Positions 33,175 to 41,633 of a stretch of DNA of 46,258 nucleotides are shown piece after piece. The translations under genes were made by a program, and so were the position numbers. Source of the stretch: Gammaproteobacteria bacterium RIFCSPHIGHO2_12_FULL_63_22. Lineage in GTDB: Bacteria > Pseudomonadota > Gammaproteobacteria > Xanthomonadales > Xanthomonadaceae. Below the pieces are notes generated by a model. The model was not told the DNA's origin and made no database searches. It saw only the letters and a list, made by a program, of their open reading frames with translations. Position 1 is the first letter of the stretch; each line of letters begins with the position of its first letter. The DNA lies in assembly GCA_001801685.1 (NCBI GenBank), contig MGYJ01000047.1, positions 5,097 to 51,354 on the forward strand, written 5' to 3'.

Positions 33175-34074
33175 TCAGGGCTGCGCCGACTTCACCAGTT
33201 GATGCTTGGCCAGCGTCGCCTGCAGCACGCCCAATCCGCGCGCCGCATGCAGGGTCAGGATCAGCAGCAGCAGGCCGATGGCTATCGTGATCGGCAGGCT
33301 CCACAGCGGCAGGTGGATCTGTGTGCCAAACCAGTACAGGTGGTTGTGTTCGCCAAAGGTCTCCAGCACCGGCAGCGCGGCGATTCCGAACGACAGCGAC
33401 AGCGCCACCACGATGAAGGTGAAATAGATGACGCCCAACGGCATCATCAGCACCATGTAAACCAGCGTGGACCAGGTGCGCGGATCAAGGAAGACAGTCT
33501 TGATCCGTTCGAGGATGGGTCGCTCGCTATCCGTATACAGCGGCCGGCGCGGCATGCGCTCGCCCAGCATCACTTCCACCAGGCGACCTTCGACCAAGGA
33601 CAAACCGCGCACGCTGGCGAAGAACAGGATGGTGAAGGGAATGCCGATGACCAGCACTGCCAGGCTCGCGGACAAACTCAGCCCCGTTACCACCCAGGTG
33701 AAATAGAAGATGCCGGTCACCAGCGACAGCAACAGGTACAGCACCGACGTATAGGCGTGCGGGTCGGCGAGCACGCCGAAGAATCGGCCGGCTGCGGACA
33801 CCCGCGGTTTCGGTGGCGGCACGCGCAAGGCGCGATGCACGGTCACTTCGGTATCGCGATAGATGTCCGCCACTTCGGATGGCGCGCCGTAGCTGCCGGC
33901 GACGCTCGCCAACAGGCTGGCTTCATCCATTTCCGGATGCTCGGCCCACTCGGAACGCAAATAATCCTCGGCGTCGTACAGCGCATCCTGCACCAGCGCT
34001 GGATCGGAGCCGGCAAGCGCCGCCCTCAACTGGTCGAGGTACTCGGGGATGGACTTGGCGATGGCAGTGTTCAT
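33175..34074 (-). CDS. HAAS-domain / sensor-type membrane protein coupled to PadR
   Basis: A 299-residue protein with two parts. Residues 1 to about 75 are a cytoplasmic helical domain (IPEYLDQLRAALAGSDPALV...DALYDAEDYLRSE...GSYGAPSEVADIY) of the HAAS/DUF1700 kind. From about residue 105 come four to five membrane segments in two similar halves (SVLYLLLSLVTGIFYFTWVV and STLVYMVLMMPLGVIYFTFI), resembling the putative Sensor domain of bacterial signalling proteins. Its ATG overlaps the padR stop (ATGA). HAAS proteins are widely encoded next to PadR repressors, which suggests a membrane signal-transduction unit; the signal is unknown. Confidence 0.8.
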   Translation of the reverse strand: MNTAIAKSIPEYLDQLRAALAGSDPALVQDALYDAEDYLRSEWAEHPEMDEASLLASVAGSYGAPSEVADIYRDTEVTVHRALRVPPPKPRVSAAGRFFGVLADPHAYTSVLYLLLSLVTGIFYFTWVVTGLSLSASLAVLVIGIPFTILFFASVRGLSLVEGRLVEVMLGERMPRRPLYTDSERPILERIKTVFLDPRTWSTLVYMVLMMPLGVIYFTFIVVALSLSFGIAALPVLETFGEHNHLYWFGTQIHLPLWSLPITIAIGLLLLILTLHAARGLGVLQATLAKHQLVKSAQP

Positions 34075-34436
34075 TGCTGGGTTCCTTGCAGCACGGTGTC
34101 GACGAATTCGCGGGTGGCTTGCCAGTTGTCAGTCCACGCGGCGAGGACCTCGCGGCCCTGGTCGGTGATGCGGTAGTAACGGCGCGGCGGCCCCGCAACC
34201 GAGGGCTCGACTTCACTCGCCAACAGCCCGGCGGCATCGAGGTTGCGCAATACCGGATAAAGGGCGCTCTGCTTGCCGCTGAGGAATCCCTCGCCGCCCC
34301 GCTCGAGGCGCTTGGCGATCTGGTAGCCGTACATTGGCTCCTTCGACTGGCCGAGCACGCTCAGCAGGACCAGCGACACCGTGCCGGCGCTGAGTTCCTT
34401 CTGGAACTTCCTGAGGTGGGAATCGATCTCGGCCAT
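34071..34436 (-). CDS. PadR family transcriptional regulator
   Basis: A 121-residue winged-helix regulator. GYQIAKRLERGGEGFLSGKQ is the first part of the DNA-binding fold, followed by SALYPVLRNLDAAGLLASEV and the wing PPRRYYRITDQGREVL; the C-terminal helix supports dimerisation. PadR proteins are usually repressors of their own operon and of membrane or stress genes. It starts 127 nt from the divergent dioxygenase gene, and two palindromic sequences occupy that gap. It is translationally coupled to the HAAS membrane protein by a 4-nt overlap. Confidence 0.92.
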   Translation of the reverse strand: MAEIDSHLRKFQKELSAGTVSLVLLSVLGQSKEPMYGYQIAKRLERGGEGFLSGKQSALYPVLRNLDAAGLLASEVEPSVAGPPRRYYRITDQGREVLAAWTDNWQATREFVDTVLQGTQQ

Positions 34437-34470
34437 ACCCGTCCTGCCCTGGCTATCCTTGAGGCCAAGG

Positions 34471-34512
34471 TATTACTAACTTAGGTATAGCGAACCTGCC
34501 ATAAGTAATGGC
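34471..34512. promoter_or_regulatory. Candidate PadR operator region
   Basis: The A/T-rich patch contains GCCAT-AAGTA-ATGGC (34498-34512), a perfect 5-bp inverted repeat, and the near-palindrome ACTAACTTAGGT (34475-34486) within TATTACTAACTTAGGTATA (34471-34489). Both lie within about 80 nt upstream of padR and before the divergent dioxygenase, as expected for an autoregulatory site. Not experimentally shown. Confidence 0.4.
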
Positions 34513-34563
34513 GGCGGGCTCTTGAAGCCGGCGGCGCTAGGGGTAAGCTGGAGGCAACTCCCG

Positions 34564-35352
34564 ATGGCCCCGCCAATGACTACGCCCCAACCCGTGCTCT
34601 TCCTCGGCCATGGCTCCCCCATGAACGCGATCGAGGACAACGAGTTTCGACGCAGCTGGCAGGACCTGGGCAAGCGACTTAGACGCCCCAAGGCGATCCT
34701 GTGCATCTCGGCGCACTGGGAGACGCGCGGCGTCTATGTCACCGGCAGCGAGAAGCCCGACACCATCCACGATTTCAGCGGCTTCCCGCGGGCCTTGTTC
34801 GATGTCCGCTACCGCGCGCCGGGCAGCCCGGAACTTGCCCATCGCGTTGCCGACCTGCTGGACACGGTGCGGGTGCACGTGGATCCACAACGCGGCCTCG
34901 ACCACGGCGCCTGGGGCGTGTTGCAGCCGATGTTCCCGGACGCCGACATTCCGGTCGTGCAACTGAGCCTTTCCGGCCTGCAGCCCGGCGCCTGGCATTA
35001 CGACCTGGCCAAGTCACTCGGACCATTGCGCGATGAAGACGTGCTGGTGGTCGCCAGCGGCAATATCGTGCACAACCTGCGCCTGTTCCGCTTCAACGAT
35101 CCCAAGCCCTACGACTGGGCCGAGCGATTCGACGAAGAAATCGCCGAACATATCGAAACCCGGCATCACGACGGATTGTTGGGATACGAAACGCTGGGTA
35201 CCGATGCCCTGTTGGCGATCCCGACACCGGAACACTACCTGCCGCTGCTGTACGTGCTCGGCATGCAGCGCGACGAAGACGAAGTCAGTTTCTTCAACGA
35301 GCAGGTGGTCAGTTCGATATCGATGCGGTCGATCATCATGGGTCAGGTTTGA
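34564..35352 (+). CDS. 4,5-DOPA extradiol dioxygenase family protein (YgiD-like)
   Basis: A 262-residue class III extradiol ring-cleavage dioxygenase. Metal-binding candidates are the His in FLGHGSPMNAI, the His in ILCISAHWETRG, the His of NIVHNLRLF and the His of PEHYLPLLYVLG. E. coli YgiD and plant DODA of this family open DOPA-like catechols; the true substrate here is unknown. The ATG at 34564 is chosen because GGAGG lies 9 nt before it; a second ATG at 34576 is also possible. It overlaps the convergent TfoX-like gene by 17 nt. Confidence 0.88.
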   Translation: MAPPMTTPQPVLFLGHGSPMNAIEDNEFRRSWQDLGKRLRRPKAILCISAHWETRGVYVTGSEKPDTIHDFSGFPRALFDVRYRAPGSPELAHRVADLLDTVRVHVDPQRGLDHGAWGVLQPMFPDADIPVVQLSLSGLQPGAWHYDLAKSLGPLRDEDVLVVASGNIVHNLRLFRFNDPKPYDWAERFDEEIAEHIETRHHDGLLGYETLGTDALLAIPTPEHYLPLLYVLGMQRDEDEVSFFNEQVVSSISMRSIIMGQV

Positions 35353-35728
35353 CCGGGGATTTCGTGCGCGTTTTCGCTGCGCGCGCCGCCTTGGCGACCT
35401 CCGGCTTGCGCAACGCGGCAGCGATCGCCAGTTTCGCCCAAGGGCGCATGTCGTCGGGCGAGTCCATCGCCTCCTCCGGCACGTTCCAGTAGCTCATCTC
35501 GACCGTCTTGCCGCGGCTTTCGTAGACGAAAGGCGCGCTGCCCGCCGCGCGAAACCTGGCCTGGCGGTCGGCATCCACCTTCAGGTAGAGCCGGCCGTCG
35601 ATGACAATGGCGATGAACAATCCGTCGCAGTAAACGCCATGGCCACCGAACATCCGGCGCGTGCTGATGGTGCCGCAGGGTTCGAGCAACTCATGCAGGT
35701 AGTCGAGGAAACCATCGTCCTTCTTCAT
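35336..35728 (-). CDS. TfoX N-terminal domain protein
   Basis: A 130-residue protein made of the TfoX/Sxy N-terminal domain only: ISTRRMFGGHGVYCDGLFIA, then IDGRLYLKVDADRQARF, then FVYESRGKTVEMSYWNVPEE. A short Lys/Ala-rich tail follows (AKAARAAKTRTKSPVKP). Full-length Sxy/TfoX regulates competence genes with CRP; single-domain versions are common and their role is unclear, so a competence function should not be assumed. ATG at 35728. The 3' end overlaps the dioxygenase gene by 17 nt. Confidence 0.88.
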   Translation of the reverse strand: MKKDDGFLDYLHELLEPCGTISTRRMFGGHGVYCDGLFIAIVIDGRLYLKVDADRQARFRAAGSAPFVYESRGKTVEMSYWNVPEEAMDSPDDMRPWAKLAIAAALRKPEVAKAARAAKTRTKSPVKPDP

Positions 35729-35756
35729 GGCTTGCAGCCTGGGGCCTGGTTCAAGC

Positions 35757-36524
35757 TCAGTCGCGGAAGCTGGCGTCGATGCGATCGAGCTTGCGCAGCA
35801 GGCCGGGCCACGCCAACTGCCCACCGAGGTTGCGCGTGACTTGCGCAGCTTGTTCCTGCGCCGTCGCGACGATCATCGGATGCACCTGCACCAGTTCGCC
35901 GCCACCGCTTTGCGCGCGCAACTGGATGGCGCAAGTGGTCTCGAACAGGTACATCGCGAGGAAGGCATCGGCAATGCTTGCGCCCACGGTCAGCAGGCCG
36001 TGGTTGCGCAACATCAGGAAGGTGTTGCCACCGAGGTCGTTCACCAGCCGCGGCTTTTCGTCCTCGCGCAGCGCAACGCCTTCATAGCCGTGGTAGCCGA
36101 GGCTGGACAGCACGAAGATGGATTGCTGCGATATCGGCAGCACCCCGCCCTTCTGCGCCGACACGCCGATGCCGTTGACGGTATGCGTGTGCAGCACGCA
36201 ACCCACATCTTCGCGCGCCGCGTGCACGGCGCTGTGGATGGTGAAGCCGGCAGGATTAACCGGAAACGGCGAGTCGCCGATGATGTTGCCCTGCCCGTCC
36301 ACCTTCACCAGGCTGCTGGCGGTGATTTCCTCGAACAAGGCGCCGTAGGGATTGATCAGGAAATGGTGATCAGGCCCGGGCAGTTTCGCCGAAATATGGG
36401 TGAACACCAGGTCCGACCAGCCATGCAAGGCAACCAACCGGTAGCAGGCGGCCAGGTCCACGCGCAGCTGCCATTCTTCAGCGGAAACGCTGGCCTTCAG
36501 GTCGGGGCGGATCATCGGATTCAT
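35757..36524 (-). CDS. Class II aldolase/adducin family protein
   Basis: A 255-residue zinc-dependent class II aldolase or epimerase-type protein. VFTHISAKLPGPDHHFLINP carries the substrate-binding segment; VLHTHTVNGIGVSA supplies two His ligands and LMLRNHGLLTVG the third. The layout is close to adducin-head proteins and L-fuculose-phosphate-type aldolases, and many bacterial versions have no assigned substrate. ATG at 36524, followed by MNPMIRPDLKAS; a GGAG lies upstream. It is 28 nt upstream of the tfoX-like gene in the same direction. Confidence 0.88.
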   Translation of the reverse strand: MNPMIRPDLKASVSAEEWQLRVDLAACYRLVALHGWSDLVFTHISAKLPGPDHHFLINPYGALFEEITASSLVKVDGQGNIIGDSPFPVNPAGFTIHSAVHAAREDVGCVLHTHTVNGIGVSAQKGGVLPISQQSIFVLSSLGYHGYEGVALREDEKPRLVNDLGGNTFLMLRNHGLLTVGASIADAFLAMYLFETTCAIQLRAQSGGGELVQVHPMIVATAQEQAAQVTRNLGGQLAWPGLLRKLDRIDASFRD

Positions 36525-36604
36525 GGTGGTCTCCTGGATCAGCCGCCAGCATACGTCGGGCCGGGGCCGGATTTGAGTGCCGCGCCTCGTGTAGGCTGCC
36601 GACG

Positions 36605-37198
36605 ATGACCAAGACCTACGATGCCTCCTATTTCCAGCGCTGGTACCGCGACCGCGGCATGGCCGGTCGGGCCGGGCTGGCGCGCAAGGTGTCCATGGCG
36701 GTCGCCACCGCCGAGTACTACCTGGAACGCCCCATCCGCAGCGTGCTCGACGTGGGCTGCGGCGAAGCGCCCTGGCGCGCGGAGCTGCTGAAGCTGCGGC
36801 CGAAGCTGAAATACCAGGGCGTGGACTCCAGCGAATATGCCGTCGCCCGCTACGGCCGGACCCGGAACATCGCCCTGGCCAGCTTCGGCCAGCTCGGCGA
36901 GCTGCGCTTTGGTGCGCCGGTGGACCTGCTGGTGTGTTCGGACGTGATGCACTACGTGCCCAGCACGGAATTGCGGCGCGGCTTGTCCGGATTTTCCGAA
37001 CACTGCGATGGCGTCGCGTTCCTCGAGCTGTACACCGATGTAGATGCCATTGCCGGCGACAAGCTCGGATTCCTTCCGCGCAATGCGGCCTTCTATCGGC
37101 GCCAGTTCAAGCGGGCCGGGTTCATCGCCTGCGGCTCGCACCTGTACCTCAGCGAAAACCTGCATGCCAACGCCGTGGCCCTGGAAAAGCTGGACTGA
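36605..37198 (+). CDS. SAM-dependent methyltransferase (class I)
   Basis: A 197-residue methyltransferase. Motif I is SVLDVGCGEAPWRAELL (about residues 46-62), then YQGVDSSEYAVARYG with the acidic residue that contacts the SAM ribose, and DLLVCSDVMHYVPS for motif IV. The N-terminal YDASYFQRWYRDRG is typical of small bacterial enzymes of this type. The substrate is unknown. It is followed after 55 nt by the exported cyclophilin on the same strand. Confidence 0.88.
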   Translation: MTKTYDASYFQRWYRDRGMAGRAGLARKVSMAVATAEYYLERPIRSVLDVGCGEAPWRAELLKLRPKLKYQGVDSSEYAVARYGRTRNIALASFGQLGELRFGAPVDLLVCSDVMHYVPSTELRRGLSGFSEHCDGVAFLELYTDVDAIAGDKLGFLPRNAAFYRRQFKRAGFIACGSHLYLSENLHANAVALEKLD

Positions 37199-37253
37199 AG
37201 CCAGGCAAGCGTCGGCTTGTGCCAGAATCGCATTCGGACCGAAGGGAGACTCC

Positions 37254-38198
37254 ATGATGAAACCACTCAAGCCTGCCTTGCTCGCGCTCGCACTGGCTGC
37301 GGCAACCCAGTTCGCCGTTGCGGCGGACCCGGCCGAGGATCCGGCCGCTGAAAAGCCCGCGCCCTACAAGTCGTGGATGGACATCCTGGCCGAGTCCCCT
37401 GCAGCGGATTGGCGTCCGCTCGACCCGGCCAACACCCTGTACATGGAACTGCCGACCGGACGCGTCGTGATGGAACTGGCGCCGGGCTACGTGCCCCTGC
37501 ATGCGGCCAACATCAAGACCCTGGTGCGGGAAAAATATTTCGACGGCCTGGCCATCCTGCGTTCGCAGGACAACTACGTCGTGCAGTGGGGCGATCCGGA
37601 AGAAGATGAGAAGAAGTCGAAATCGCTTGGTACGGCGAAAGCCAATTTCGATCCCGAATTCAGCGTCGCGGTCAGCAAGGACACGCCGTTCACCCGACTG
37701 CCCGACACGGACGTTTACGCCCCGCAAGTAGGCTTCGGCAATGGCTTCGCGGCAGCGCGCGACGGCGATGGCAAGCAGACCTGGCTCACCCATTGCTACG
37801 GCGCGGTGGGCGTTGCCCGCGGCAACGATCCGACCGGCGGCAATGGGTCGGGGCTGTACGTGGTGATCGGCCATGCGCCGCGCCATCTGGACCGCAACGT
37901 GACCATCGTCGGCCGCGTCGTGCAGGGCATGGAACTGCTGTCCACGTTGCCGCGTGGAACCGGCCCGCTGGGTTTCTACGAGAAGCCCGAACAGCGCACC
38001 CCCATCAAGATCATTCGTGTCGCCGCCGATGTCCCCGTCGCGGAACAGACGCGGCTCGATGTATTGCGCACCGACTCGCCCACCTTCGCCGCGGTGACCG
38101 AAGCGCGTCGCAATCGTCGTGATGGCTGGACGGTCGCGCCGGCCGGCGCCATCGAAGTTTGCAACGTGCAATTGCCCGTGCGCCCGAGCAAGGACTGA
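37254..38198 (+). CDS. Exported cyclophilin-type peptidyl-prolyl isomerase
   Basis: A 314-residue protein with a signal peptide ([20 protein letters not shown]...AVAA) and a divergent cyclophilin fold. [60 protein letters not shown] and [20 protein letters not shown] follow the cyclophilin strand order. Several canonical active-site residues are altered, so isomerase activity is not assured. The start is ATG at 37254, with GGGAG upstream. It precedes the TPR-sulfotransferase in the same reading frame, with just one stop codon between them. Confidence 0.88.
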   Translation: MMKPLKPALLALALAAATQFAVAADPAEDPAAEKPAPYKSWMDILAESPAADWRPLDPANTLYMELPTGRVVMELAPGYVPLHAANIKTLVREKYFDGLAILRSQDNYVVQWGDPEEDEKKSKSLGTAKANFDPEFSVAVSKDTPFTRLPDTDVYAPQVGFGNGFAAARDGDGKQTWLTHCYGAVGVARGNDPTGGNGSGLYVVIGHAPRHLDRNVTIVGRVVQGMELLSTLPRGTGPLGFYEKPEQRTPIKIIRVAADVPVAEQTRLDVLRTDSPTFAAVTEARRNRRDGWTVAPAGAIEVCNVQLPVRPSKD

Positions 38199-38330
38199 AC
38201 CGCGCTGAACGGGCAGCCTGTCCAGAGCCTGGAACAACAACTGGCGATCGCGTCGCGCCTGCTCGCCTCCGATCCCGCGCAGGCGGGACGGCAGGCGCAG
38301 GCGATCCTGTCCGAGGTCCCGGGGCAGCCG

Positions 38331-40211
38331 ATGGCGCTGCTGATCCTGGGCGCTTCGCACAATGCCCTGGGTAATTCGGCGGAAGCACTCGACGTACTCA
38401 CGCCGCTAAGCGTTTCGCAGCCGGGCGTCGCCATGGTGCAGATGGAATTGGGTATTGCCCTGGCGCAGTTGCGTCGCCCCGCAGAAGCGGCGCGCGCACT
38501 TCGTCGCGCCGTGGGCCTCAGGCCGGATCTTGCAAGGGCGTGGCTGGCCTTGGGTGAGCAGTTGGATGCGATGGGGGACCGCACTGGCGCCGAAACTGCG
38601 AAGGCCTGGTACGCACGTCAGGTGAACCGCGATCCGTCGCTGGCCCTCGCAGAACGAGCCGTCGCGGAAAACCAGTTGCAGAAGGCCGACAGCCTGCTGC
38701 GTGCGCGCATGGCGACTGCGCCCGGCGACATCCTCGCCCTTCGAATGCTCGGCGACGTGGCCGCCCGCATGGGCCGCGACGAGGAGGCCACGTCGTTGTT
38801 CCAGCAAGCCCTGGTTATCGAACCAGGCTTCCATGCGGCGCGTCTCGACCTCGTGATGGCGCTGAACCGGCGTGAGCTTCCCGACCAGGCGCTGGACCAC
38901 ATCAAGGAATTGCTCCAGGTAGAACCTGACAATCCGGCCTACCGCACCCAACTCGCGCAGACCCAGTGCAAGCTCGGCGATTTTGCGGCGGGCATCGAGA
39001 CCTACGCCGGCCTGACGCGCGAATTCCCGCACCAGGCCAGCCTGTGGCTCAACAGCGGCCACGCACTGAAGACGGCGGGACGCGGCGACGATGCCGTGCA
39101 GGCCTATCGCCAGAGCATCGAACTGGAGCCTGGCTTCGGCGAAGCCTGGTGGAGTTTGGCCAATCTCAAGACATTCCGCTTCACCGACGACGACATCGCC
39201 ACGATGCGCGCGCAACTCGGTCGCCCGGACCTTGCCGACGACCACCGCCTGCATTTCGAATTCGCGCTGGGCAAGGCGCAGGAAGACCGGGCCCGCTTCG
39301 AGGAATCCTTCATCCATTATTCCAGGGGCAACGCCGTTCGCGCCGGAAGCGTGGCCTACAGCGCCGACCAGAACAGCCTGCGCGCACGGCGGGCGCGGGA
39401 ATTCTTCACCCGCGAAGTATTCGCGAACCATGCGGGCAGCGGCGTTGCCGACCCCGATCCGATCTTCATCGTCGGGCTGCCGCGTGCCGGCTCGACCCTG
39501 GTCGAACAGATCCTGTCGAGCCATTCGCAGGTGGAAGGCACGATGGAACTGCAGGAAATAATGGCGATCACGCGCGAGCTGCGCGAGATGTCCGCCGCCC
39601 CGCAGTCCACGGCCTACACCGAGGTGCTGGCGACGCTCGAGCCCGACCAGTTGCGCGGCCTCGGCGAGCGTTACCTGCAGCGCACCCGCATCCATCGCAA
39701 GCTCGGCAAACCCTTCTTCATCGACAAGATGCCGAACAATTTCTCCTATATCGGGCTGATCCACCTGATCCTGCCCAACGCACGCATCATCGACGTGCGC
39801 CGGCATCCGATGGCCTGCTGCTTTTCGGGCTTCAAGCAACATTTCGCCAGCGGCCAGAACTTCAGCTACCGCCTGGAAAACCTCGGGCGCTTCTACCGCG
39901 ACTACGTCGAGTTGATGGCGCATTTCGACGAGGTCCTGCCGGGTCGGGTGCATCGCATCTTCTACGAGACCCTGGTGGACGATACTGAAACGCAGGTACG
40001 CGCGCTGCTTGAATATTGCGGCCTGCCATTCGAGCCGCAATGCCTTCGCTTTTTCGAAACGACACGCGCCGTCCGCACCGCCAGCGCCGAACAGGTGCGC
40101 CAGCCGATCTTTCGCGAAGGCCTGGACCAGTGGCGACACTACGAACCCTGGCTCGGCCCGCTGAAGGATGCGCTGGGCCCCGCCCTGGACGACTACCCGA
40201 TCCCGAATTGA
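38331..40211 (+). CDS. TPR repeat-containing sulfotransferase, N-terminal start uncertain
   Basis: A 626-residue protein from the first ATG, with tetratricopeptide repeats at about 1-260 (for example ALVIEPGFHAARLDLVMALN and AVQAYRQSIELEPGFGEAWW) and a C-terminal PAPS-dependent sulfotransferase domain. The 5'-phosphosulfate loop is IFIVGLPRAGSTLVEQILSS (about 378-397) and the 3'-phosphate segment IIDVRRHPMACCFSGFKQHF. The architecture recalls bacterial TPR-sulfotransferases; the acceptor is unknown. The 42 codons upstream (38205-38330) look like the missing first TPR (ASRLLASDPAQAGRQAQAIL) but contain no ATG, GTG or TTG. A CTG at 38205 with AAGGA 10 nt before it may be the real start, giving 668 residues. 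Confidence 0.87.
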   Translation: MALLILGASHNALGNSAEALDVLTPLSVSQPGVAMVQMELGIALAQLRRPAEAARALRRAVGLRPDLARAWLALGEQLDAMGDRTGAETAKAWYARQVNRDPSLALAERAVAENQLQKADSLLRARMATAPGDILALRMLGDVAARMGRDEEATSLFQQALVIEPGFHAARLDLVMALNRRELPDQALDHIKELLQVEPDNPAYRTQLAQTQCKLGDFAAGIETYAGLTREFPHQASLWLNSGHALKTAGRGDDAVQAYRQSIELEPGFGEAWWSLANLKTFRFTDDDIATMRAQLGRPDLADDHRLHFEFALGKAQEDRARFEESFIHYSRGNAVRAGSVAYSADQNSLRARRAREFFTREVFANHAGSGVADPDPIFIVGLPRAGSTLVEQILSSHSQVEGTMELQEIMAITRELREMSAAPQSTAYTEVLATLEPDQLRGLGERYLQRTRIHRKLGKPFFIDKMPNNFSYIGLIHLILPNARIIDVRRHPMACCFSGFKQHFASGQNFSYRLENLGRFYRDYVELMAHFDEVLPGRVHRIFYETLVDDTETQVRALLEYCGLPFEPQCLRFFETTRAVRTASAEQVRQPIFREGLDQWRHYEPWLGPLKDALGPALDDYPIPN

Positions 40212-40221
40212 AGATCGGCGT

Positions 40222-41580
40222 CTAGCGCTTGTCCTGGCGGCAGGCCACGGCAGCGTCGGCGGCACAAACCAGCCGGCCCGCCTGCACTACCGCCTGCACC
40301 TGGCGAAGGATTTCGATATCGGCAACCGGATCGCCTGCCACGGCAATCAGGTCCGCCGATCGCCCCGCTGCGATCGAACCGAATTCCGATTCGCGCCTCA
40401 TCAATCGCGCGGGTTCGATGGTGGCGGACTGGATGGCGCGCATCGGGCTCATTCCCTGGCGAACCATGTAGGAGAACTGGCGGGCATTGAGCCCGTGCGG
40501 ATACACGCCGCTGTCGGTGCCGAAGCCGATCCGCACCCCGGCGCGTACTGCCTTGGCAAAACCAGCACGCTGGGTGTCGGTGGTCTCGCGATTCTTGCGC
40601 AGGATTTCTTCCGACCAGCCATCGCGACGGCCCACGTCCTCGATGTAGTCGCCGTTGTACACATCGGCCACCAGCCAGGTGCCGTGCTGCTTCATCAACG
40701 CAATGCCCTCGTCGTCCAGGTAGGACGCGTGCTCGATCGATCGCACGCCAGCGCGCACTGCGCGCTTGATGCCTTCGGCGCCGTGTGCGTGGGCAGTGAC
40801 GAAGCTGCCGTGCAGGGCGGCCTCTTGCACCGCTGCACGGATTTCCGCTTCGCTGTACTCCGGCGCGCCGGGTTCCGTGCCGGCGGCCAGCACCGCGCCG
40901 GTCGAGATGATCTTGATGAAATCCGCCCCGCCCGCCAGCAACTCGCGAACGCGTTGGCGCACCTGGGCTTCGCTGTCGGCGACGCCGCGACGCATCTCCG
41001 CCGGCACCTGCACATCGGGCGCCAGGCCGGTCACTTCGCCGCCGCCAAGAGTTACCGTCACGTAAGCGCCGGCGACGAACATGCGCGGCCCTTCCACGGT
41101 GCCGGCGGCGATGGCGTCGCGCAGGGCGACATCGGTGAAGGCGCGGTAGGCGCCGACGTCACGCACCGTCGTGAAGCCGGCGCGCAGCGTCTCGCGGGCA
41201 TTGCCAACGCCGACCAGAGCATCGCGCGCACTGCTGCTCATCAGCGGCGCGGCGTAGTTGGACGACTGGATGTCGCCGACCAGGTGCGTGTGCAGGTCAG
41301 TCAATCCAGGCAGCACCGTGTAGCGCGACCAATCCAGGATGCGGGCGTTTCTTGCGGCCTGCTGTTCGAGCGCCCCGTCTGGATAGGGTTGCACCTGCAC
41401 CACCTTTCCGTCCCGCACCTGGATCCATTGGTCGGACAGGACCCGACCCTGGTCCACGTCGAGCATTTTTCCGGCCCGGATGTAGAGTTCATCCGCCTGC
41501 GCGCCACCTGCCGCGACAGACAGCGCGGTGGCGAGCCCCAGCGCCAGAAGTGTGGAAGGAGTTTTGCCGGCCGTGTGCAT
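40222..41580 (-). CDS. Exported amidohydrolase (prolidase/imidazolonepropionase-like metal hydrolase)
   Basis: A 452-residue amidohydrolase-superfamily enzyme with a signal peptide (STLLALGLATALSVAAGGAQA). Metal ligands: His97 and His99 in GLTDLHTHLVGD, the Lys223 expected to be carboxylated in DFIKIISTGAV, His264/His266 in VTAHAHGAEG, His284 in SIEHASYLDD and Asp356 in FGTDSGVYPHG. This subgroup includes Xaa-Pro and Xaa-Arg/Lys dipeptidases. The ATG at 41580 is chosen since AAGGAG sits 7 nt before it; ATGs at 41604 and 41601 are also in frame. It is divergent from the P1 peptidase across 53 nt. Confidence 0.9.
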   Translation of the reverse strand: MHTAGKTPSTLLALGLATALSVAAGGAQADELYIRAGKMLDVDQGRVLSDQWIQVRDGKVVQVQPYPDGALEQQAARNARILDWSRYTVLPGLTDLHTHLVGDIQSSNYAAPLMSSSARDALVGVGNARETLRAGFTTVRDVGAYRAFTDVALRDAIAAGTVEGPRMFVAGAYVTVTLGGGEVTGLAPDVQVPAEMRRGVADSEAQVRQRVRELLAGGADFIKIISTGAVLAAGTEPGAPEYSEAEIRAAVQEAALHGSFVTAHAHGAEGIKRAVRAGVRSIEHASYLDDEGIALMKQHGTWLVADVYNGDYIEDVGRRDGWSEEILRKNRETTDTQRAGFAKAVRAGVRIGFGTDSGVYPHGLNARQFSYMVRQGMSPMRAIQSATIEPARLMRRESEFGSIAAGRSADLIAVAGDPVADIEILRQVQAVVQAGRLVCAADAAVACRQDKR

Positions 41581-41633
41581 CGATAAGCTCCTTGAGTGCA
41601 TCATGTCGCATCACTGTCGCGAGATTCGAAACC

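Noticed and set aside
35336-35728. Competence regulator Sxy/TfoX
   Set aside because: Only the N-terminal domain is present; the C-terminal half of full-length TfoX is missing, so a competence role is not supported.
38406-40265. Long open frame (619 codons) antisense to the TPR-sulfotransferase
   Set aside because: It mirrors a gene with clear TPR and PAPS-binding motifs and has no domain of its own.
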